Positions 1 to 5,118 of a stretch of DNA of 6,267 bases are shown here, piece by piece. The DNA is from Micavibrio aeruginosavorus (GTDB taxonomy: Bacteria > Pseudomonadota > Alphaproteobacteria > UBA9219), in contig DYNT01000082.1 of assembly GCA_020720905.1 (NCBI GenBank), forward strand, positions 1-6,267, read 5' to 3'. Positions within the stretch are counted from its first letter, which is position 1. Each line of letters starts with the position of its first letter. Under the pieces are notes generated by a model. That model had not been told where the DNA came from, did not search any database, and saw nothing but the letters and a program-made list of their open reading frames with translations. The translations under genes were made by a program, and so were the position numbers.

Positions 1-136
1 AAAGCGACATGATTGGCCTTCCTTTCCAGACGGGTTGAGAATAGCATGATTTTTGTCCAAAAACTATGATGCTTACCGTATCTTAGGAATTAAGGGGTAT
101 CCTGTCATGGATTTGATCGCGTTGAAGGAGAAAGAA
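1..136. other. Leader region without a recognised gene
   Basis: I see no gene here. An in-frame TTG at 53 and ATG at 107 could lengthen the gene that follows, but the strong AAGGAG before ATG 137 argues against both. A seven-codon ORF (ATG 46 to TGA 67-69) has no visible ribosome site and looks incidental. A TTGAGA at 35-40 and a TATGAT at 65-70 resemble promoter hexamers, but 24 nt separate them, which is too far for a normal sigma-70 promoter. The upstream neighbour lies outside the window. Confidence 0.4.
125..130 (+). promoter_or_regulatory. Shine-Dalgarno AAGGAG that decides the start of the small ORF
   Basis: AAGGAG lies 6 nt before ATG 137. It is the best ribosome binding site on the left side of the window and favours ATG 137 over the in-frame alternatives: ATG 107, which has a weaker AAGGGG at 92-97, and TTG 53, which has no clear site. 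Confidence 0.7.
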
Positions 137-493
137 ATGTCGGAGCAATACCTTACGGCCAAAATTCATGAAGCGCTTAAAGCGACCCATGGCGACAAAA
201 AGGACGCGCAAAAGCTGCTGATTACATGGGCGGTGCGCGATCAGGCTCTTTTGCTCGGCCTTGCCAAGCCTCATCTGAAAGAATTGGCAACAACGCAGAT
301 CGATAAAGTCGTGCGCGAATCCAAAAAGGGGGGCAAGGATCCGATGCTCAGCAAGGAAGATGTCGCGGCGCTGCTCCATAGCCATACAAAAGGCGAGAAA
401 CGCTCTGCCGTTAAAGTCCCCCCACCTAAATCCTCGCTTAGGCAGGCCTCGGTCATGCACCAGATCGTCGCGGCGTTTAAGGGTAAGAAATAG
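137..493 (+). CDS. Small basic helical protein of unknown function (118 aa)
   Basis: I do not recognise a named family. With the ATG 137 start the protein has 118 residues and no signal peptide or membrane segment, so it is probably cytoplasmic. Residues 1-62 look mostly alpha-helical and carry a conserved-looking core (KKDAQKLLITWAVRDQALLLGL, here at about residues 21-42; key residues W31, R34, D35, Q36). The section from about 63 to 103 is Lys/Gly/Pro-rich and probably flexible, with a short helix around 72-82 (SKEDVAALLHS). The C-terminus is basic and ends FKGKK. Starts at 107 (128 aa) or 53 TTG (146 aa) are possible but have poorer ribosome sites. The helical core with a flexible basic tail could suit a small nucleic-acid or protein adaptor, but that is speculation. 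The gene stands alone, with 472 nt before the next CDS. An antisense ORF over the same bases has no recognisable features and is taken as a shadow. Confidence 0.75.
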   Translation: MSEQYLTAKIHEALKATHGDKKDAQKLLITWAVRDQALLLGLAKPHLKELATTQIDKVVRESKKGGKDPMLSKEDVAALLHSHTKGEKRSAVKVPPPKSSLRQASVMHQIVAAFKGKK

Positions 494-512
494 GGGGCAG
501 CGCAGCCCCTTT
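492..512 (+). terminator. Possible weak terminator after the small ORF
   Basis: A short hairpin starts on the TAG stop: GGGGC (494-498) pairs with GCCCC (505-509) around a six-base loop, and can be extended by A492-T511 and a G493-T510 wobble. Only three T residues (510-512) follow, so intrinsic termination would be weak. This is the only terminator-like structure directly after the gene. Confidence 0.35.
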
Positions 513-728
513 GCCATGCGCAGTGCCCTGCACAACAATGACTTTTGAGGGCTGGATTTTGCAGTCCTATCGCAGCGGGGCTTTTAAAGGCCTCACATTT
601 GCGTTTAGGCGAGCGTGGAGTGGCCTAAAAAGGTTTTTCCTTATAGGGGTGGCGCAGGAATTATACATAACCACAGAGCGATTTAAACCGCCTTAGCGTC
701 GATGCTGTTTCCACACAAAGTATGGTTA
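494..728. other. Gene-free stretch with minor hairpins
   Basis: No ORF here has a convincing start or recognisable protein; the longest plus-strand reading frame (511-696) has no ribosome site and low-quality sequence. I see no tRNA T-loop signature or SRP RNA core. Local folds are present: 548-554 with 562-568 (7 bp, one G-T pair), and 582-592 with 622-630 (GGCC-centred, bulged). They could belong to a small RNA but are within what chance can give. An ATTATA at 660-665 would be a TATAAT -10 on the minus strand, but it lacks a good -35 and a gene to serve. Confidence 0.35.
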
Positions 729-750
729 CCCCCTCGTCATCCCGCACGAA

Positions 751-769
751 GTCCCGCGTAGAGCGGGAC
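751..769. repeat. 7-bp hairpin within the palindromic element
   Basis: GTCCCGC (751-757) pairs with GCGGGAC (763-769) around a GTAGA loop. It is flanked by the direct repeat CGAAG (747-751 and 769-773). The TCCCGC/GCGGGA core repeats the core of the element's outer arms, so this hairpin could compete with the outer stem. Confidence 0.7.
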
Positions 770-845
770 GAAGATGCTGGATCCATCACCTGAACTTTCA
801 ACTAGAGTCGCTTTTGGCTGTTTCAGGCGATGGGTTCCGCATCAC

Positions 846-871
846 GCGTCTGACGCTTTCGCGTCAGACGC
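846..871. repeat. Perfect 11-bp hairpin within the palindromic element
   Basis: GCGTCTGACGC and GCGTCAGACGC pair perfectly across a four-base TTTC loop. Each arm is itself an odd palindrome (GCGTC-N-GACGC), so GCGTC/GACGC occurs four times in 26 bases. It has no T-tract after it, so it is not an intrinsic terminator. It occupies the right flank of the larger element, at the position matched on the left by the unrelated hairpin 751-769. Confidence 0.8.
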
Positions 872-965
872 TGTGCGGGATGACGAAGGGGGGGACAGTT
901 GACTCTTTCTCTACAAACATGGTGTTCTTTTCCTGTCGTTTTACTCCCAAAAGAAACAGTTTCTT

Positions 966-2468
966 GTGACCGAACAAAAGACTCTCACCACAACCGCCCT
1001 GTCCCGCCTTCAGGCTTTAGCCCAAGGCAATGGTCTTGCGCCCGATGCCATTAAGCTGATTGAATCCAAAGAGGCGATCTATACGCTGGCGGGCGTTTTA
1101 ACCATGACGCCGCATAGCGAGATTCGCACCAACGCCTATAACGGACGCAGCAAACTTAAAGGTGTGCAGGTTTTGCCAACCTTTGCCGCATTTGACGAAG
1201 CCATCGCCCAAAATCAAAAGGCCTTTGAGAAAGAAGAGTCATGGGTCAAAGAAGCCGTGGCTGAGCTGAAAAAAACAAAAGGCTATGGCTGGGGGCAGCA
1301 TGAATCTCTTTTGACGTGGACGGATCAAACAACAACCCTTGTCGCCACAGAAAACTGCCCCGTCTGCAATGGAACGGGGCAGCATCCATGCTATCATTGT
1401 CAGGGGCTTGGTTTTATTGTGTGCCCTTATTGCGAAGGACGCGGGCAAGAGCTGTGCTATCACTGCGGCGGCAACGGACAAGACCCCGCCAACCCCTCTA
1501 AGCCCTGCCCTATTTGCAACGGCACGCGCTATGCCCCCTGCCGTCATTGCGCCCAAACAGGACGATTGATCTGCCACGAATGCCAAGGCAAAGGCTTTAT
1601 CCCCTGCGATTCGTGCCAAGGCACAGGCGTGATAACGCGTGAGGCGCACATCACAAAGGGCGCTCGTCTCTCCTTTTCGCTTAGCAGCACGTCGGGACTT
1701 CCCAGCGGCCTTCTTCGCGCCGTCTCGCGCCTTGGTGAGGCTAACCTGCCCAACGGCCATGCGGATATCGCCCTTGTGCCAGAGGATCCCGAAAAACCGC
1801 AGAAAAAAACAACGCTGTTGCTAGAAGCCAAAATTCCCTATGCCGATATCAAGATCGTCATCAATGGTAAGGGCGCGATCATCGCCTGCGCAGGCAAGAT
1901 GGGGCGTCTTTTGGGCGTTCCGGCCTTTTTAGATAGCGCCCTTAAAGAACCACGGCGCGCATTGGCGCGCGCCGCCCATGGCGCAGTCCCCCTTCAAACG
2001 ACAACACGCGCCATGCAGGATGCGCTCAAGCTGGCGCTTGAGGGCAAAACAAACCCCAATAACTTGCGGCGTATCTATCCCGTCGGATTGTCTGGCGCTA
2101 CAGCCAAAGAAATCATGGATCATATGGAGCTTGCCCTGCGCGTCCAAACAAGGCAGTTGAGGCTCACTCTGGCCGCTTTCTGCCTTATGGCCAGCGGCGG
2201 GCTTTTCGCCTTCTTCTTTTTCTCGCCACTTGTAACAACATTACCCGCGCCAACCATCACAGTCTTGAAAGTCGCCTTGCCCGTTCTTGTTGTGGGCGCG
2301 GATTGGATTGTTTTAAGTCAGGCAGCGCGGTGGGCTTTAAAAAGGAAGTTTTCCACCCTTCCCTTGGCCGCCACACAAAGCATTGGCCGCACAGGCCATG
2401 CGACGCTGGGTCTTGTTGTTGCGCTGTATATCGCGCTGTTGCTGGCCGTCACAGTTCTGCGTTTTTGA
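966..2468 (+). CDS. Membrane protein with doubled DnaJ-type CxxCxGxG zinc-binding module (500 aa)
   Basis: I recognise domains but no named gene. Residues 1-120 are soluble and mostly helical. Residues 131-221 (1356-1628) hold eight CxxC knuckles at C131, C142, C153, C164, C181, C192, C203 and C214. Spacing is exactly 11 within each block of four, and 17 between blocks. Six have the full CxxCxGxG pattern (the fourth is CYHCGGNG); C181 (CPICNGTR) has lost the last Gly and C192 (CRHCAQTG) the first. DnaJ's cysteine-rich domain has four knuckles and binds two zinc ions, so this protein may bind four (inference). Residues about 222-345 look like an alpha/beta region. Three hydrophobic segments lie at about 397-420, 432-452 and 478-499, with positive residues before the first (RVQTRQLR) and between the second and third (KRK, 459-461), which suggests a cytoplasmic zinc module. 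There is no J domain. Start is GTG 966, the only usable start after the in-frame stop at 900-902; its ribosome site (AAAGAAA, 949-955) is weak. The 3' end overlaps the convergent RDD gene. A role as membrane-tethered folding or assembly factor is possible but unproven. Confidence 0.85.
   Translation: MTEQKTLTTTALSRLQALAQGNGLAPDAIKLIESKEAIYTLAGVLTMTPHSEIRTNAYNGRSKLKGVQVLPTFAAFDEAIAQNQKAFEKEESWVKEAVAELKKTKGYGWGQHESLLTWTDQTTTLVATENCPVCNGTGQHPCYHCQGLGFIVCPYCEGRGQELCYHCGGNGQDPANPSKPCPICNGTRYAPCRHCAQTGRLICHECQGKGFIPCDSCQGTGVITREAHITKGARLSFSLSSTSGLPSGLLRAVSRLGEANLPNGHADIALVPEDPEKPQKKTTLLLEAKIPYADIKIVINGKGAIIACAGKMGRLLGVPAFLDSALKEPRRALARAAHGAVPLQTTTRAMQDALKLALEGKTNPNNLRRIYPVGLSGATAKEIMDHMELALRVQTRQLRLTLAAFCLMASGGLFAFFFFSPLVTTLPAPTITVLKVALPVLVVGADWIVLSQAARWALKRKFSTLPLAATQSIGRTGHATLGLVVALYIALLLAVTVLRF
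1356..1628 (+). other. Eight-knuckle zinc module, coding segment (two blocks of four CxxC)
   Basis: Block A (residues 131-171, 1356-1478) and block B (residues 181-221, 1506-1628) each contain four CxxC motifs on an 11-residue repeat, joined by a linker of nine residues (QDPANPSKP). The repeat is more compact than in classic DnaJ, and closer to the short stand-alone DnaJ-like zinc fingers known from plastid assembly factors such as BSD2 (family knowledge; resemblance judged by eye). The block pattern suggests duplication of a four-knuckle unit. Confidence 0.8.
2449..2468. other. 20-nt convergent gene overlap
   Basis: The stop of the zinc-module gene (TGA 2466-2468, plus strand) lies inside the RDD gene, and the RDD stop (TGA, complement of 2449-2451) lies inside the zinc-module gene. 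The shared bases encode the last residues of the third membrane helix (TVLRF) on one strand and the polar RDD tail on the other. There is no intergenic space for a shared terminator. Confidence 0.85.
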
Positions 2469-3015
2469 AGGACACTCTAGACGATGGGGGGTCGATCACA
2501 ACATAAATCACGATCGTCTTGGCGGCAAGATCGTGGAGCGCCTGTTTTCTTTTTGTAAAAAGAGCCAATAAATAAGCTGGCGCAAGGATCAACCCAGCGT
2601 TCACCCTGATCGACAACGCCACCCCCATAAGATTGACCCCTATGTTGCGTATCACCGCCGCACCATAACCAATGCGCTCGCCATATTTATCCGTTACACG
2701 CAACCCACAATACCTTTTTCCTAACGTCGCGCCGGATTCGCTACCTTCCATCAACGCGCCATAAACCACACCAAGAACAAATTGAAACAACATAAAAAGC
2801 AAGACAGCTTTCGTCATTGAGACAGCCAAGGAATCAAGCGCGGTGGTTTGTTCTATCATAGAAGGATTAAAGCTCAGGAGACTTGAAAATTGATCCAAGA
2901 GTCCACCAGAAAAAGGCACCATAAGAACCAAAGCAAGCCCTTGTATCAGGGACTGATCGATCAAATAAGCATACAGCCGTTTTCCAAAGCTGGCATAGGG
3001 TGATGAGAAGTCCAA
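2449..3015 (-). CDS. RDD-family membrane protein (188 aa)
   Basis: This is a small inner-membrane protein of the RDD family, whose members have diverse or unknown roles; some are linked to ion or solute transport. The N-terminus reads FGKRLYAYLID, giving the family's Arg13 and Asp20 at the start of the first helix (about 16-38). A second helix is at about 67-88. The family's GATLGKR-GLRV motif is at 95-106, a third hydrophobic segment at about 138-153, and the closing KRKQALHDLAAKTIVI motif at 155-170. The start is TTG at 3015: the next Met (residue 32) would remove the first helix, and the frame is closed by the ftsH stop at 3019-3021. Only 3 nt separate the ftsH TGA from this TTG and no good ribosome site is visible, so translation is probably coupled to ftsH. 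The last 20 nt overlap the convergent gene 966-2468. A role connected with FtsH is inferred only from position. Confidence 0.88.
   Translation of the reverse strand: MDFSSPYASFGKRLYAYLIDQSLIQGLALVLMVPFSGGLLDQFSSLLSFNPSMIEQTTALDSLAVSMTKAVLLFMLFQFVLGVVYGALMEGSESGATLGKRYCGLRVTDKYGERIGYGAAVIRNIGVNLMGVALSIRVNAGLILAPAYLLALFTKRKQALHDLAAKTIVIYVVIDPPSSRVSFKNAEL
2509..2557 (+). terminator. Possible terminator for the zinc-module gene, inside the opposing RDD gene
   Basis: About 40 nt after the TGA stop, CACGATC (2509-2515) and GATCGTG (2529-2535) form a 7-bp inverted repeat, and a GGCG/CGCC stem (2521-2524, 2539-2542) overlaps it. A T-rich run (TTTTCTTTTT, 2545-2554) follows a few bases later. This could stop plus-strand transcription, but the T-run is also ordinary Lys/Phe coding on the other strand, and the stem-to-T spacing is imperfect. 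Confidence 0.25.
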
Positions 3016-3018
3016 GGC

Positions 3019-4938
3019 TCACACCACAATCGAACCAGAAGCTGGGACAACTTTTGGAACCGAGCCTTGCCGTCCAGAAGGCAACGCATCAGCGGCAGGC
3101 GGCTTGGCCGCCTGATCCTTGCGATCCAAAGACTCGCCACGCAATAAAGCCGCGACTTCGTCGCCCGACAGCGTTTCATATTCCAACAACGCCTCGGCAA
3201 TCCGTTTCAGCTCATCCTTATGCGCTGTTAAAACCTCTCGCGCTTTGGCCTCGCCCTCTTCAACCAAACGCCGCACCTCGTCATCGATCAACTGCGCCGT
3301 CACATCAGACATGTTTTGCGTCTGCGCGACAGAATGCCCCAAGAAAACTTCTTGTTCGTTGGCATGGTAACGCACGCGCCCCAGTTTATCGGACATACCA
3401 AACTCGCTGACCATACGACGCGCCAGATTGGTCGCCTGCGCGATATCGCTGCTGGCGCCCGTGGTGACGTTGTCCTTGCCAAACGTCAGTTCCTCAGCCA
3501 TGCGGCCACCGAACATCATCGCGATGCGCGATTCCAACTCAATCTTCGTTTGGCTGTACTTGTCACGCTCTGGCAGGTTCATGGTCACGCCCAAAGCCCG
3601 CCCACGCGGGATAATCGTCACCTTATGCAACGGATCGCTTTGCGGCATATTGAGGCCGACCAGCGCATGGCCTGCTTCGTGATAGGCCGTCAACTCGCGC
3701 TCGTTATCCGTCATGACCATGGAACGCCTTTCCGCGCCCATCATCACCTTATCCTTGGCCGATTCAAAATCGGCCATATCAACACTGGCCTTATTGCGCC
3801 GCGCAGCCAACAAGGCCGCTTCGTTCACAAGGTTGGCCAGATCCGCGCCCGAAAAGCCAGGTGTCCCGCGAGCAATCGTGCGGGCATCCACATCCATGGC
3901 GAGCGGCACTTTACGCATATGCACCTTTAAAATGCGCTCACGCCCCAGAATATCAGGATTAGGCACGACCACCTGACGATCAAAGCGTCCCGGACGCAGC
4001 AAGGCAGGATCCAAAACGTCAGGGCGGTTTGTCGCCGCGATCAGGATCACGCCTTCGTTGGCTTCAAACCCATCCATCTCAACAAGCAACTGGTTGAGCG
4101 TTTGCTCACGCTCATCATTGCCGCCACCAAGGCCTGCGCCGCGATGACGCCCCACCGCGTCAATCTCATCGATAAAAATAATGCAGGGCGCATTTTTCTT
4201 GCCTTGCTCAAACATATCGCGCACGCGGCTGGCGCCCACGCCGACAAACATCTCAACAAAGTCCGAGCCTGAAATTGTGAAGAACGGCACGTTCGCTTCG
4301 CCCGCCACAGCGCGGGCAATCAACGTTTTACCTGTACCGGGAGGCCCCACCAACAGAACGCCTTTGGGAATCTTGCCACCCAGCTTTTGAAACTTTTGCG
4401 GATCGCGCAGGAACTCAACGACTTCTTCAAGCTCTTGCTTGGCTTCTTCAACGCCCGCGACGTCCTCAAACGTCACCTTGCCTTCTTTTTCCGTCAGGAG
4501 CCGCGCCTTGCTGCGGCCAAAGCCCATCGCCTTGCCACCGGCTCCGTTCATTTGACGCATAAAGAACACGTATACCGCGATCATGAGCAGCATCGGCCAT
4601 GAGGAGATTAAAACGCCCCAGAATGTCGGCTCACCAAGGGATTCAGGCTGCGCGACAATCTTGACCTTTCTCTCCACCAAACGATCAACGATGTTCGTGT
4701 TATCGGGAAGATAGGTTGCAAAATTAACGCCGCCCTCCATCATATGCCCTGTCACAAGGCCACCCTTAATCGTCACATCGGCAATCTTGCCTTCATCCAC
4801 CCGCTCCAAAAAGTCACTGAACGGCATCATGGCTTGCGAAGAAAGACCCTCAGGACTTTGCAGCATGCTGACAAGGCCATAAAGAAGCCCGCCGATAAGG
4901 ACGATAAGAAGGATGTTTTTGCCTGTGGTGTTGTTCAA
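3019..4938 (-). CDS. ftsH: ATP-dependent zinc metalloprotease FtsH (639 aa)
   Basis: FtsH is a membrane-anchored hexameric AAA+ protease. It removes misassembled membrane proteins and short-lived regulators; known substrates in other bacteria include RpoH and LpxC. TM1 is at about 8-26, a periplasmic domain at 27-106 and TM2 at about 107-127. The AAA+ domain has Walker A GPPGTGKT (198-205), pore residues FV (227-228), Walker B IIFIDEID (253-260), and the second region of homology with arginine fingers R315 and R318. The protease site is HEAGH (420-424), with D498 the likely third zinc ligand. The length is normal for the family. All catalytic residues are present. The tail from about 605 is Pro/Ala-rich, as is usual. 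The start is TTG 4938 (MNNTTGKN), preceded by AAGG 8 nt upstream; no in-frame ATG lies just before it. It sits 180 nt downstream of tilS and 3 nt before the RDD gene. Confidence 0.98.
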   Translation of the reverse strand: MNNTTGKNILLIVLIGGLLYGLVSMLQSPEGLSSQAMMPFSDFLERVDEGKIADVTIKGGLVTGHMMEGGVNFATYLPDNTNIVDRLVERKVKIVAQPESLGEPTFWGVLISSWPMLLMIAVYVFFMRQMNGAGGKAMGFGRSKARLLTEKEGKVTFEDVAGVEEAKQELEEVVEFLRDPQKFQKLGGKIPKGVLLVGPPGTGKTLIARAVAGEANVPFFTISGSDFVEMFVGVGASRVRDMFEQGKKNAPCIIFIDEIDAVGRHRGAGLGGGNDEREQTLNQLLVEMDGFEANEGVILIAATNRPDVLDPALLRPGRFDRQVVVPNPDILGRERILKVHMRKVPLAMDVDARTIARGTPGFSGADLANLVNEAALLAARRNKASVDMADFESAKDKVMMGAERRSMVMTDNERELTAYHEAGHALVGLNMPQSDPLHKVTIIPRGRALGVTMNLPERDKYSQTKIELESRIAMMFGGRMAEELTFGKDNVTTGASSDIAQATNLARRMVSEFGMSDKLGRVRYHANEQEVFLGHSVAQTQNMSDVTAQLIDDEVRRLVEEGEAKAREVLTAHKDELKRIAEALLEYETLSGDEVAALLRGESLDRKDQAAKPPAADALPSGRQGSVPKVVPASGSIVV

Positions 4939-4952
4939 CGTCTCGACCTTTC
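4939..4952 (-). promoter_or_regulatory. Ribosome binding site for ftsH, before a TTG start
   Basis: On the minus strand AAAGG (complement of 4948-4952) lies 8-9 nt before TTG 4938. It is moderate in strength, but no better site exists nearby, and the resulting N-terminus (MNNTTGKN, then TM1) matches normal FtsH proteins. This supports TTG as the true start. Confidence 0.55.
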
Positions 4953-5001
4953 GGATAAAATGGCACCTTCTTTATATACTACGTCAACTTGAAAACCCTA
5001 A
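4950..5001 (-). promoter_or_regulatory. Promoter-like region for ftsH
   Basis: Reading the minus strand, TTGACG (complement of 4982-4987) is a good -35. It is followed after 18 nt by CCATTT (4958-4963), which resembles the -10 of heat-shock (RpoH) promoters. An AT-rich TATATA (4973-4978) gives a second possible -10, with only a poor -35 (TTAGGG, 4996-5001). The first choice would leave a leader of only about a dozen bases that starts within the ribosome site, which weakens it. FtsH is heat-induced in many bacteria (family knowledge), but which core is used cannot be told from sequence. Confidence 0.35.
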
Positions 5002-5077
5002 AAACTTTTTGGCCGCAGTTGTTGGTTTCTCTTCGGGTCATGCGGCTTGGCGGAGAAAAACTTTTCGGGTTTTCAAG
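4988..5077. repeat. Inverted repeat between tilS and ftsH
   Basis: CTTGAAAACCC (4988-4998) and GGGTTTTCAAG (5067-5077) are a perfect 11-bp inverted repeat. The match continues inward imperfectly through an A-run/T-run segment (AAAAACTTTTT against AAAAAC-TTTT) and GC-rich bases, to about 5016 and 5051. The loop is about 34 nt. It lies directly upstream of the ftsH promoter-like region. It may be a structured leader, a weak terminator after tilS, or an operator-like site; no clean T-tract follows it on the minus strand. Confidence 0.5.
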
Positions 5078-5118
5078 CGGACGGACTATAGATAGGGGTT
5101 CACCAGCCCTTTTTCAAC

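Larger units (their letters stand above)
729..891. repeat. Nested inverted-repeat element, MITE/REP-like, cruciform-forming
   Basis: This 163-bp noncoding element is a composite palindrome. The outer arms 729-747 and 873-891 are inverted repeats with 18 of 19 positions paired; 734-747 against 873-886 is a perfect 14 bp (TCGTCATCCCGCAC). Inner arms 773-794 and 822-843 pair at 18 of 22 positions, around a 27-nt loop. Between outer and inner arms sits one side hairpin on each flank: GTCCCGC (751-757) with GCGGGAC (763-769), and GCGTCTGACGC (846-856) with GCGTCAGACGC (861-871, perfect 11 bp, TTTC loop). The whole can fold as a four-way, cloverleaf-like structure. TCCCGC (740-745 and 752-757) and GCGGGA (763-768 and 875-880) also allow alternative pairing. 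CGTCATCCC...GGGATGACG termini are a common style of dispersed intergenic repeat in Alphaproteobacteria (background knowledge). I see no transposase and no clear target-site duplication. No second copy is in the window. Confidence 0.75.

Noticed and set aside
83..538. 151-codon minus-strand ORF over the small plus-strand gene
   Set aside because: Its sequence is rich in Arg, Phe and Cys with no recognisable domain, and it lies opposite a gene with a strong ribosome site. It is best read as an antisense shadow.
660..690. TATAAT on the minus strand at 660-665
   Set aside because: There is no good -35 at proper spacing and no credible minus-strand gene downstream.
729..891. CRISPR or tRNA-like reading of the palindromic element
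   Set aside because: There are no regularly spaced direct repeats, and no tRNA consensus bases (such as a GGTTCRA T-loop) despite the cloverleaf-like folding potential.
899..928. TTGACT (899-904) as -35 of a promoter for the zinc-module gene
   Set aside because: The hexamers at 16-18 nt spacing (such as GTGTTC or TGTTCT) are poor -10 matches, so no promoter is annotated.
1239..1760. 173-codon minus-strand ORF inside the zinc-module gene
   Set aside because: It mirrors the cysteine-repeat codons of the real gene, has no supporting ribosome site and no recognisable fold.
3019..3021. TGA recoded as Trp or Sec between ftsH and the RDD gene
   Set aside because: TGA also ends the RDD and zinc-module genes at sensible family lengths, Trp is encoded by TGG throughout, and no SECIS-like hairpin is evident next to the TGA. 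A normal stop is the simplest reading.
3316..3930. 204-codon plus-strand ORF opposite ftsH
   Set aside because: It is a His/Arg-rich composition artefact of the antisense of a highly conserved gene.
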